Positions 12,301 to 24,300 of a DNA stretch of 64,000 nt are shown here, piece by piece. The position numbers and the translations under genes were made by a program. Numbering within the stretch: position 1 is the stretch's first letter; each line of letters begins with the position of its first letter. Origin of the DNA: Cladorhizidae sp. MBARI D1340-BT2 (lineage: Eukaryota; Porifera; Demospongiae; Poecilosclerida; Cladorhizidae); NCBI GenBank assembly GCA_028752905.1, contig JAQNBH010000004.1, positions 4,337,739 to 4,401,738 on the forward strand, in the 5' to 3' direction. The notes beneath the pieces were generated by a model, which saw only the letters and a list, made by a program, of their open reading frames with translations, searched no databases and had not been told where the DNA came from.

Positions 12301-15300
12301 CCATGCTCATCCTCCTCTTCACTGACACATCCATGCTCATCCTCACTGACACATCCATGCTCATCCTCATCTTCACTGGCACATCCATGCTCATCCTCCT
12401 CTTCACTGGCACATCCATGCTCATCCTCCTCTTCACTGATACATCCATGCTCATCCTCTTCACTGACACATCCATGCTCATCCTCCTCTTCACTGACACA
12501 TCCATGCTCATCCTCCTCTTCACTGGCACATCCATGCTCATCCTCCCCTTCACTGGCACATCCATGCTCATCCTCATCTTCACTGGCACATCCATGGTCA
12601 TCCTCCTCTTCACTGATACATCCATGCTCATCCTCCTCTTCACTGACACATCCATGCTCATCCTCCTCTTCACTGGCACATCCATGCTCATCCTCATCTT
12701 CACTGGCACGTCCATGCTCATCCTCCTCTTCACTGACACATCCATGCTCATCCTCTTCACTGACACATCCATGCTCATCCTCCTCTTCACTGACACATCC
12801 ATGCTCATCATCCTCTTCACTGACACATCCATGCTCATCCTCCTCTTCACTGGCACATCCATGCTCATCCTCCTCTTCACTGGCACATCCATGCTCATCC
12901 TCATCTTCACTGGCACATCCATGCTCATCTTCACTGACACATCCATGCTCATCCTCCTCTTCACTGGCACATCCATGCTCATCCTCCTCTTCACTGGCAC
13001 ATCCATGCTCATCCTCCTCTTCACTGGCACATCCATGCTCATCCTCCTCTTCACTGACACATCCATGCTCATCCTCTTCACTGACACATCCATGCTCATC
13101 CTCCTCCTCACTGACACATCCATGCTCATCCTCCTCTTCACTGGCACATCCATGCTCATCCTCTTCACTGACACATCCATGCTCATCCTCCTCTTCACTG
13201 ACACATCCATGCTCATCCTCCATCCATGCTCATCCTCCTCTTCACTGGCACATCCATGCTCATCTTCACTGGCACATCCATGCTCATCCTCCTCTTCACT
13301 GGCACATCCATGCTCATCCTCTTCACTGACACATCCATGCTCATCCTCCTCTTCACTGACACATCCATGCTCATCTTCCTCTTCACTGACACATCCATGC
13401 TCATCCTCCTCTTCACTGGCACATCCATGCTCATCCTCCTCTTCACTGACACATCCATGCTCATCCTCCTCTTCACTGACACATCCATGCTCCTCCTCCT
13501 CTTCACTGGCACATCCGTGCTCATCCTCTTCACTGGCACATCCATGCTCATCCTCCTCTTCACTGGCACATCCATGCTCATCCTCCTCTTCACTGACACA
13601 TCCATGCTCATCCTCCTCTTCACTGACACATCCATGCTCATCCTCCTCTTCACTGACACATCCATGCTCATCCTCCTCTTCACTGGCACATCCATGATCA
13701 TCCTCCTCTTCACTGGCACATCCATGCTCATCCTCCATCCATTCTCATCCTCCTCTTCACTGGCACATCCATGCTCATCCTCCTCTTCACTGGCACATCC
13801 ATGCTCATCTTCACTGACACATCCATGCTCATCCTCCTCTTCACTGGCACATCCATGCTCATCCTCCTCTTCACTGGCACATCCATGCTCATCCTCTTCA
13901 CTGACACATCCATGCTCATCCTCCTCTTCACTGACACATCCATGCTCATCCTCCTCTTCACTGGCACATCCATGCTCATCATCCTCTTCACTGACACATC
14001 CATGCTCATCCTCCTCTTCACTGGCACATCCATGCTCATCCTCTTCACTGACACATCCATGCTCATCCTCCTCTTCACTGACACATCCATGCTCATCCTC
14101 CTCTTCACTGGCACATCCATGCTCATCCTCCTCTTCACTGACACATCCATGCTCATCCTCCTCTTCACTGACACATCCATGCTCATCCTCCTCTTCACTG
14201 GCACATCCATGCTCATCCTCTTCACTGACACATCCATGCTCATCTTCCTCTTCACTGACACATCCATGCTCATCCTCCTCTTCACTGGCACATCCATGCT
14301 CATCCTCCTCTTCACTGGCACATCCATGCTCATCCTCCTCTTCACTGACACATCCATGCTCCTCCTCCTCTTCACTGGCACATCCGTGCTCATCCTCTTC
14401 ACTGGCACATCCATGCTCATCCTCCTCTTCACTGGCACATCCATGCTCATCCTCCTCTTCACTGACACATCCATGCTCATCCTCCTCTTCACTGGCACAT
14501 CCATGCTCATCCTCCTCTTCACTGGCACATCCATGCTCATCCTCCTCTTCACTGACACATCCATGCTCATCCTCCTCTTCACTGACACATCCATGCTCAT
14601 CCTCCTCTTCACTGACACATCCATGCTCATCCTCCTCTTCACTGGCACATCCATGCTCATCCTCCTCTTCACTGGCACATCCATGCTCATCCTCCTCTTC
14701 ACTGGCACATCCATGCTCATCCTCCTCTTCACTGACACATCCATGCTCATCCTCCTCTTCACTGGCACATCCATGCTCATCCTCCTCTTCACTGACACAT
14801 CCATGCTCATCCTCCTCTTCACTGACACATCCATGCTCATCCTCCTCTTCACTGACACATCCTTGCTCATCCTCCTGTCTCTCAAGTAAGCCATCAGTTG
14901 CTTTCCTGCGTCTCTTCATCATTTCTTGGCTGTGAGGTGCTTAGCCATGCCCCACCCCACCGATCACCCAGCCACCATTTCTGTAGAGCCCAGACATGCA
15001 AGTGATGAATGCTGATGTCTGCTCCAGACCCAAGCCTGAACAGTGAAGGAGGCTAGTAATGATAGTGTGTGGACTACAGCCACTGCTAGTGCCAGCAGCA
15101 ACTCCTAGGCCTGCTCAGATGATGGTGTGTGGACTACAGCCACTGCTAGCAGCAACTCCTAGGCCTGCTCAGATGGTCGTGTGTGGACTACAGCCACTGC
15201 TAGCAGCAACTCCTAGGCCTACTCAGATGGTGGTGTGTGGACTACAGCCACTGCCAGCAGCAACTCCTAGGCCTGCTCAGATGATGGTGTGTGGACTACA

Positions 15301-18300
15301 GCCACTGCTAGCAGCAACTCCTAGGCCTGCTCAGATGGTGGTGTGTGGACTACAGCCACTGCCAGCAGCAACTCCTAGGCCTGCTCAGATGATGGTGTGT
15401 GGACTACAGCCACTGCCAGCAGCAACTCCTAGGCCTGCTCAGATGATGGTGTGTGGACTACAGCCACTGCCAGCAGCAACTCCTAGGCCTGCTCAGATGA
15501 TGGTGTGTGGACTACAGCCACTGCTAGTGCTAGCAGCAACTCCTAGGCCTGCTCAGATGACGGTGTGTGGACAGCCACTGCTAGCAGCAACTCCTAGGCC
15601 TGCTCAGATTATGGTGTGTGGACTACAGCCACTGCTAGCAGCAACTCCTAGGCCTGCTCAGATGACGGTGTGTGGACTACAGCCACTGCTAGCAGCAACT
15701 CCTAGGCCTGCTCAGATGATGGTGTGTGGACTACAGCCACTGCCAGCAGCAACTCCTAGGCCTGCTCAGATGATGGTGTGTGGACTACAGCCACTGCTAG
15801 CAGCAACTCCTAGGCCTGCTCAGATGACGGTGTGTGGACTACAGCCACTGCTAGCAGCAACTCCTAGGCCTGCTCAGATGATAGTGTGTGGACTACAGCC
15901 ACTGCTAGCAGCAACTCCTAGGCCTGCTCAGATGATGGTGTGTGCACTACAGCCACTGCTAGCAGCAACTCCTAGGCCTGCTCAGATGATAGTGTGTGGA
16001 CTACAGGCAGCAACTCCTAGGCCTGCTCAGATGATGGTGTGTGGACTACAGCTACTGCTAGCAGCAACTCCTAGGCCTGCTCAGATGGTGTGTGGACTAC
16101 AGCCACTGCCAGCAGCAACTCTTAGTCCTGCTCAGATGATGGTGTGTGGACAGCCACTGCTAGCAGCAACTCCTAGGCCTGCTCAGATGATGGTGTGTGG
16201 ACTACAGCCACTGCTAGCAGCAACTCCTAGGCCTGCTCAGATGATGGTGTGTGGACTACAGCCACTGCTAGCAGCAACTCCTAGGCCTGCTCAGATGATG
16301 GTGTGTGGACTACAGCTACTGCTAGCAGCAACTCCTAGGTCTGCTCAGATGATGGTGTGTGGACTACAGCCACTGCTAGCAGCAACTCCTAGGCCTGCTC
16401 AGATGACGGTGTGTGGACTACAGCCACTGCTAGCAGCAACTCCTAGGCCTGCTCAGATGGTGGTGTGTGGACTACAGCCACTGCCAGCAGCAACTCCTAG
16501 GCACTGCTCAGATGATGGTGTGTGGACTACAGCCACTGCTAGTGCTAGCAGCAACTCCTAGGCCTGCTCAGATGATGGTGTGTGGACTACAGCCACTGCT
16601 AGCAGCAACTCCTAGGCCTGCTCAGATGATGGTGTGTGGACTACAGCCACTGCCAGCAGCAACTCCTAGGCCTGCTCAGATGGTGGTGTGTGGACTACAG
16701 CCACTGCCAGCAGCAACTCCTAGGCCTGCTCAGATGATGGTGTGTGGACTACAGCCACTGCCAGCAGCAACTCCTAGGCCTGCTCAGATGGTGGTGTGTG
16801 GACTACAGCCACTGCCAGCAGTAACTCCTAGGCCTGCTCAGATGATGGTGTGTGGACTACAGCCACTGCTAGCAGCAACTCCTAGGTCTGCTCAGATGAT
16901 GGTGTGTGGACTACAGCCACTGCCAGCAGCAACTCCTAGGCCTGCTCAGATGATGGTGTGTGGACTACAGCCACTGCTAGCAGCAACTCCTAGGCCTGCT
17001 CAGATGATGGTGTGTGGACTATAGCCACTGCCAGCAGCAACTCCTAGGCCTACTCAGATGATGGTGTGTGGACTATAGCCACTGCCAGCAGCAACTCCTA
17101 GGCCTGCTCAGATGATGGTGTGTGGACTACAGCCACTGCCAGCAGCAACTCCTAGGCCTGCTCAGATGATGGTGTGTGGACTATAGCCACTGCCAGCAGC
17201 AACTCCTAGGCCTGCTCAGATGATGGTGTGTGGACTACAGCCACTGCTAGCAGCAACTCCTAGGCCTGCTCAGATGATGGTGTGTGGACTACAGCCACCA
17301 ACTCCAGGCCTGCTCAGATGATGGTGTGTGGACTACAGCCACTGCCAGCAGCAACTCCTAGGCCTGCTCAGATGATGGTGTGTGGACTACAGCCACTGCT
17401 AGGAGAAATTCCTGAGCAACTCCTAGGCCTGCTCAGATGATGGTGTGTGGACAGCCACGGCAAAGTGTTGAACATGTCAAGTTGCATACAGTTCCACAAT
17501 TACATTGTTTAGTAAATTACATTGTTAGTAAAAGTTTGCACTCAAACTTAGTTGTTGCAACAGGAGCAGCCCTTGAAAGACTCGTCTTGGCAGCGTCCAT
17601 TGGTAGCTGCTAAGAGGCTCTTTGGACTCCTTTTGGGGCTAGCGTCTATGGTCAGCTTATTCGTGCTTTGTGTGCATAAACTCTCCTCGGGTGTTGCCCC
17701 ATCCATGAGCGCCCAATGAGGACCAAGACACACCGACGGAGAGAAAGGGATGCAAGGAATGCTGCTGATCTGTTTGGCAGTTATAGCTGTTTTAAACCTT
17801 TGGGTCGTGAGGGCCGGCAGACATAGCTTACAGGCTCAAACCCCTAGTTATGTTCTTCTTGTGGAAGACTTACCCCTAATCCCCCTCTGGTCCGTTTCTG
17901 CCCTAGTTCGGCGATTATGGTTAATGGGGTGTGGCATGGTGTGATATACAGGCCACAAACCCTCTCCTTGTCCTTTCTCTGGTCAAGTTTCCCTACCCCC
18001 TGATGCCATCTACCCCCCTGATGCCATCTACCCCCCCTGGTGCCATCATGCATTCAGTGTGAGCAGCCATTGAGGACCAGGAAACATATAGACACAGAGA
18101 CAGGCTGAGATATTTATAGAAAGATATACACGTGTGTGTGTGTGTATATATATATAACATATGCTCTCTCCTGCCATCTAATCACCCTCTCTAGTCAGCC
18201 CTTCTAGATAATACTGCTCAGAGCCTTCCTGCTCTCTCCTGGCATGTCCACCTTGTCTTAGTGTGTGCTGGTTGTGCCACTGTCAGTGTTTTCGGCTCTT

Positions 18301-21300
18301 GTTTTATTCTATGCAAATCTAGGCGGTGCCTTTTGGCCTTTGCCCCCACAGTTCAGGGTCTCTCTCTCTGTTGCTTGACCATGTCTTTCTCTTGGTGGTG
18401 TGCAGTTTAGTCCTGGCTCCTCCGGCCTGGAACTTCTCAGCTAGACTGGTTAGTGTACGAGCAGCATAAGTGGGGGGGGCTAACTTATAGGTATAACACC
18501 CACCCTTTTTCATAAGTGGAGGGGGCTAACTTATAGGTATAACTCCCACCCTTTTTCATAAGTGGAGGGGGCTAACTTATAGGTATAACACTCTCCCTTT
18601 TTCATAAGTGGAGGGGGCTAACTTATAGGTATAACACCCACCCTTTTTCATAGGTGGAGGGGGCTAACTTATAGGTATAACACTCCCTTTTTCATAAGTG
18701 GAGGGGGCTAACTTATAGGCATAACACCCACCCTTTTTCATAGGTGGAGGGGGCTAACTTATAGGTATAACACTCCCTTTTTCATAAGTGGAGGGGGCTA
18801 ACTTATAGGTATAACACTCACCCTTTTTCATAAGTGGAGGGGCTAACTTATAGGTATAACACTCACCCTTTTTCATAAGTGGAGGGGGCTAACTTATAGG
18901 TATAACACCCACCCTTTTTCATAAGTGGAGGGGCTAACTTATAGGTATAACACTCACCCTTTTTCATAAGTGGAGGGGGCTAACTTATAGGTATAACACT
19001 CACCCTTTTTCATAAGTGGAGGGGGCTAACTTATAGGTATAACACCCACCCTTTTTCATAAGTGGAGGGGGCTAACTTATAGGTATAACACCCACCCTTT
19101 TTCATAAGTGGAGGGGGCTAAGTTAAGGCTCTCCCTTTTTCGAACTGTTCATGTCGAGCGAAGCCAGATACTGTATGATGACCTATTTGCCTCAGGCGTA
19201 TGTGCGTGTGCTCACCACACCGAGCAATAAATGGCCTCCGTATGTGTGAACTGGGAGATTGTAACTCATGCGCTTAAAACCCATTGAACGCCAACTTTAT
19301 TTGCAGTTAATTATATATTTTTAGATATAGCATATTTTTAAGAATAGACCTCAATACAATAGCTGCAGTTGGTGTAAGCATCAGCTCCACTGAGGCGAGC
19401 TGACAAAAGCTACGCATCTGCTATATCTACACTAAGCTAACAGTGAAGGAACCCATCCAGTGGACTGCTTCTCCAGAGCAGAGGTTGTCAGAGTGTTTTT
19501 AGATAAGCACAGGTGCCTGTGCAGCTCTCTGTAAGAAGAGCTTCCAGAAGCACAAGTAAAAGCCCAGAAGAAATTGTTCATGATAGTAGTTGCCATCATC
19601 GGCCTTTTAAAAAATATTATTTTTAAACCATTCATTGTGCCCCCTCAAGTTGGAAGTAAAATTCTAAGACTATTGAGTTGTCGATTAGCATGTGCAAATA
19701 AGGGGGCATTGTTTTTAAAAATACATGTTTAATTTTTTATATAATCACCTTCAAAATCAAATTGTATTCACTCAACGTTTCGACTAGATGCTCTAGTCTT
19801 CATCAGGAATAATGACTAGATGCTCTAGCCTTCATCAGGAATAATGACTAGATGCTCTAGCCTCCATCAGGAATAATGACTAGATGCTCTAGCCTCCATC
19901 AGGAATAATGACTAGATGCTCTAGCCTTCATCAGGAATAATGACTAGATGCTCTAGCCTCCATCAGGAATAATGACTAGATGCTCTAGCCTCCATCAGGA
20001 ATAATGACTAGATACTCTAGCCTTCATTATGAATAATGACTAGATGCTCTAGCCTTCATCAGGAATAATGACTTGATGCTCTAACCTTCATCAGGAATAA
20101 TGACTAGATGCTCTAGCCTTCATCAGGAATAATGACTAGATGCTCTAGCCTTCATCAGGAATTATGTTATTATGTCAACTGAGAGAGAGCATTATTATTT
20201 ATTTGTGTGTGTGTGTGTGTCAGATGTAGATTAGTGGCTATATCCACCTAGGGCGTGTAATGGGAAGGCGTGGACCCTTTATTTCCTTGGCTTTTATTTA
20301 TTTAGGCCCTGAAGCTTTGTGTGTGTTCTTATTCATCCCTAAGCAAAGCTTTTTTTTCCCCCTTCTTTTCCCCTTCCCTCCCCTCCCCTTCAAAAGCTTT
20401 CCGGTGATCTCCTTTATGAAGGCTAGTAAGTCTGCATACTTACACTCTCTCCAAAACTCGACCCTGATGACCTTTACGGGAGAACTCTACACCATAAGAT
20501 AAGGAGAATGGAAATAAAACTTCTGTTCGTGACTTTAGAGCTAGAACGATAGCAAAATCGTGCTCTCGGGTTTTGCGGCCACTTTATGTCCAGTAACTTT
20601 GGCATATAGACATTATAGTATACCTACCTATGCAGCTATCAAGAGAGAGCTATCTTTTTAGCTATACATCAAGTTCATGCAGTGAAGTATGCAGAATCTA
20701 GGGAACTCTAAATCTGTAACCGCAAATGTTATTTGGTGTCTTCTGTTTTATGGCACTAGTCCGGCCTTAATTAAGATCCTCTAAAATACACTTGCTACCA
20801 CACCTCATTCACAGGGTGTGGAAGAGACGCACGTAACCATGGTATGAGGGGGAAGTTTGTTTTGTTCCATGGACCAGTGAAGAGTCAGACATCAGTGCTC
20901 GCCTTCGACGCTTGCTTTTAAGTTAAAAAAAAATCTTTATTGAGCTCCGACCTCCCTTCTGAGGGAGGAGTCCTGCACATGACATGCTATGGGTTGTAAA
21001 GGTCATCAGGGTCGAGTTTTGTACATGCATCTTCACTACAGACTTATACCTTCAGGAGATCTTCGGAAAGCTTTTAGGAGGGAAAGCATCTTTTTTTGCT
21101 AAGGGATGAACTGAGAACACAAAGGAGATATGATAGTGATAGATTCCAGGTCCTAAAAATGGGTAGCCCCTCCCCCCCCCCCCGTTTAAAAAACAAGAAT
21201 GCATCATGGCCCAAGATGTGTGCTGATTTATACATTACTCACCCCAGGGTACCACACGTGAATGTTTGTGTTAATTTCACCAACACCTGTCAGAGTGGTG

Positions 21301-24300
21301 GTGTGCAGCAAACACCTGCCTGTGTAGGAGTGGTGGTGTGCAGCAAACACCTGCCTGTGTAGGAGTGGTGGTGTGCAGTGCACACATGTCAGTGTAGGAG
21401 CAGAGTGGTGGTGTGCAGTGCACACATGTCAGTGTAGGAGCAGAGTGGTGGTGTGCAGTGCACACATGTCAGTGTAGGAGCAGAGTGGTGGTGTGCAGTG
21501 CACACATGTCAGTGTAGAAGCAGAGTGGTGGTGTGCAGTGCACACATGTCAGTGTAGGAGCAGAGTGGTGGTGTGCAGTGCAAACACATGTCAGTGTAGG
21601 AGCAGAGTGGTGGTGTGCAGTGCACACATGTCAGTGTAGAAGCAGAGTGGTGGTGTGCAGTGCACACATGTCAGTGTAGGAGCAGAGTGGTGGTGTGCAG
21701 TGCACACATGTCAGTGTAGGAGCAGAGTGGTGGTGTGCAGTGCACACACATGTCAGTGTAGGAGCAGAGTGGTGGTGTGCAGTGCACACATGTCAGTGTA
21801 GGAGCAGAGTGGTGGTGTGCAGTGCACACACATGTCAGTGTAGGAGCAGAGTGGTGGTGTGCAGTGCACACATGTCAGTGTAGGAGCAGAGTGGTGGTGT
21901 GCAGTGCACACATGTCAGTGTAGGAGCAGAGTGGTGGTGTGCATTGCACACACATGTCAGTGTAGGAGCAGAGTGGTGGTGTGCAGTGCACACATGTCGG
22001 TGTAAGAGCAGAGAATTTCCTTGTAATTTGCTTATGGCAGGCTCTCAAGATGACTTGCTGTGTTGTCACCATGTTGCTGTGTCATCATCTTGTTGCTGTG
22101 TCGTCATCTTGTGGCTATGTCACCTTGTTGCTGTGTCGTCAACTTGTTGCTGTGTCGTCACCTTGTTGCTGTGTCGTCATCTTGTGGCTATGTCACCTTG
22201 TTGCTGTGTCGTCATCTTGTGGCTGTGTCGTCACCTTGTTGCCGTGTCGTCACATTGTTGCCGTGTCGCCACCTTGTGCATTGCATTGTGGATGTCATTG
22301 TGATATTGAACTTTGACCTCCGTTCCACCGTCAGTGGACAATGACAGGCCTCAGGTTGGAGTGCAGATCATGGTGGTTATGGTGCCTAGACAGATGTGAC
22401 TAGCTAGTTACAAGGCTAAGAGCTGATACCCCTAGTGTTGTTACTGGATATCTAATTACATAACCACTAGCAGCTTTGTAGCATGCACTCACCCGACTGA
22501 GCACCTGTTTTCAGGCCTTGTCCTTTGCCCTGTGTGGTCTGACGGATGTCTGCCACCAGCAGGGGTCTAATGGGCTTGCTCTCTCGTCCTCAAAAGCTAT
22601 GATGTGGAACAGCTGATGGGTGCAAGTCATCGTTCACTTGATGCTAAAGAGAAGTCTATCATATTTCATGTTGTCCCATTGTCTCTAACCTTCTGCTCGT
22701 GTTTACACTGATGTGGCATTTATGTGGTGTAGCTGGGCTGTAGCTGGATGGCCTAGGAGGTAGCTGGATGACCTAGGCTGTAGTAGACTGCAGCTGGATG
22801 ACCTAGGCTGTAGCTGGATGTAGCTGGATGACCTAGGCTGTAATAGACTGCAGCTGGATGACCAGGCTGTAGTAGACTGTAGCTGGCTATACCCATGAGG
22901 GCCGATTGGCAGTTTTGGCTGTGGTCCAGGTAATTTTGGTATGTAGAGTATGTGATTGCGTTTACGACTATGAGATGTATGTAGCGGACTTGTCTACAAA
23001 CTTTGATATTGTTGCAGTTCAAATTAGTTTGTGTTTTACTGTTAAATGACTCTGGACACTGTTCTTAATATGGTGTGTGCGAGCGGTTGTGTGGAGAGAG
23101 GAAATCACGGTTAGGTCTGAGTCTGTCTGTGAGCTTGTGGAAGTCAGGGTTAGGATTGAGCCTGCCTGAAAGCTTGCTAACTTACTGACTAGTCACAAAA
23201 CATAGACATAGCTATGGTGCTAGTAGCCATGCTGATTGTTGAGGGTTGCAGATGGCTGGTCAACCCAGTGCGATGTTGGTCCAGTGTGTGTCTCCATAGA
23301 GTTATTGTCAACCTACTTCAACCTGCCTCAACCCAGTGTGGTGTTGGTCCAATGTGTGTCCCCATAGAGCTCTTGTCAACCTACTTCAACCTGCCTCAAC
23401 CCAGTGTGATGTTGGTCCAGTGTGTGTCCCCATAGAACTATTGTCAACCTACTTCAACCTGCCTCCACCCAGTGTGGTGTTGGTCCAGTGTGTGGCCCTA
23501 GCCCTAGCCCTAGCCCTAGCCCCATAGAGCTATTTTCAACCTGCCTCAACCCTGTATGGTGTTGGTCCAGTGTGTGTCCCCATAGAGCTATTGTCAAGCT
23601 ATTGTTAAATTACTTCAACCTGCCTCAACCCAGTGTGGTGTTGGTCCAGTGTGTGTCCCCATAGAGCTATTGTCAACCTACTTCAACCTGCCTCAACCCA
23701 GTGTGGTGTTGGTCCAGTGTGTGTCCCCATAGAGTTATTGTCAACCTATCAACCTGCCTCCACCCAGTGTGGTGTTGGTCAAGTGTGTGTCCCCAACCAC
23801 CTTCAACCTGCCTCAACCCAGTGTGATGTTGGTCCAGTGTGTGTCCTATTGTCAACCTACTTCAACCTGCCTCCACCCAGTGTGGTGTTGGTCAAGTGTG
23901 TGTCCCCAAGAAGCTATTGTCAACCACCTTCAACCCACCTTCAACCTGCCTCAACCCAGTGTGATGTTGGACCAGTGTGTGTCCCCATAGAGCTATTGTC
24001 AACCTACTTCAACCTGCCTCAACCCAGTGTGGTGTTGGTCCAGTGTGTGTCCCCACAGAGCTATTGTCAACCTACTTCAACCTGCCTCAACCCAGTGTGG
24101 TGTTGGTCCAGTGTGTGTCCTCATAGAGCTATTGTCAACCTACTTCAACCTGCCTCCACCCAGTGTGGTGTTGGTCCAGTGTGTGTCCCCATAGAGCTAT
24201 TGTCAACCTACTTCAACCTGCCTCAACCGAGTGTGGTGTTGGTCCAGTGTGGAGTGATAACTATATACCTTTTGTGACCACACCTTTTTTCCATATTGAC

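Noticed and set aside
10919..14935. Very long open frames of acidic or hydrophobic 10-residue repeats on both strands
   Set aside because: They follow from a 30-base unit lacking stops in two phases of each strand. The frame changes at 13213 and 13735, and no non-repeat domain is attached with convincing splice sites.
15059..17024. 500-codon plus-strand frame of 18-residue repeats
   Set aside because: The unit is 54 bases, so any open phase stays open. No start context, flanking coding sequence or stop-selective pattern supports a protein.
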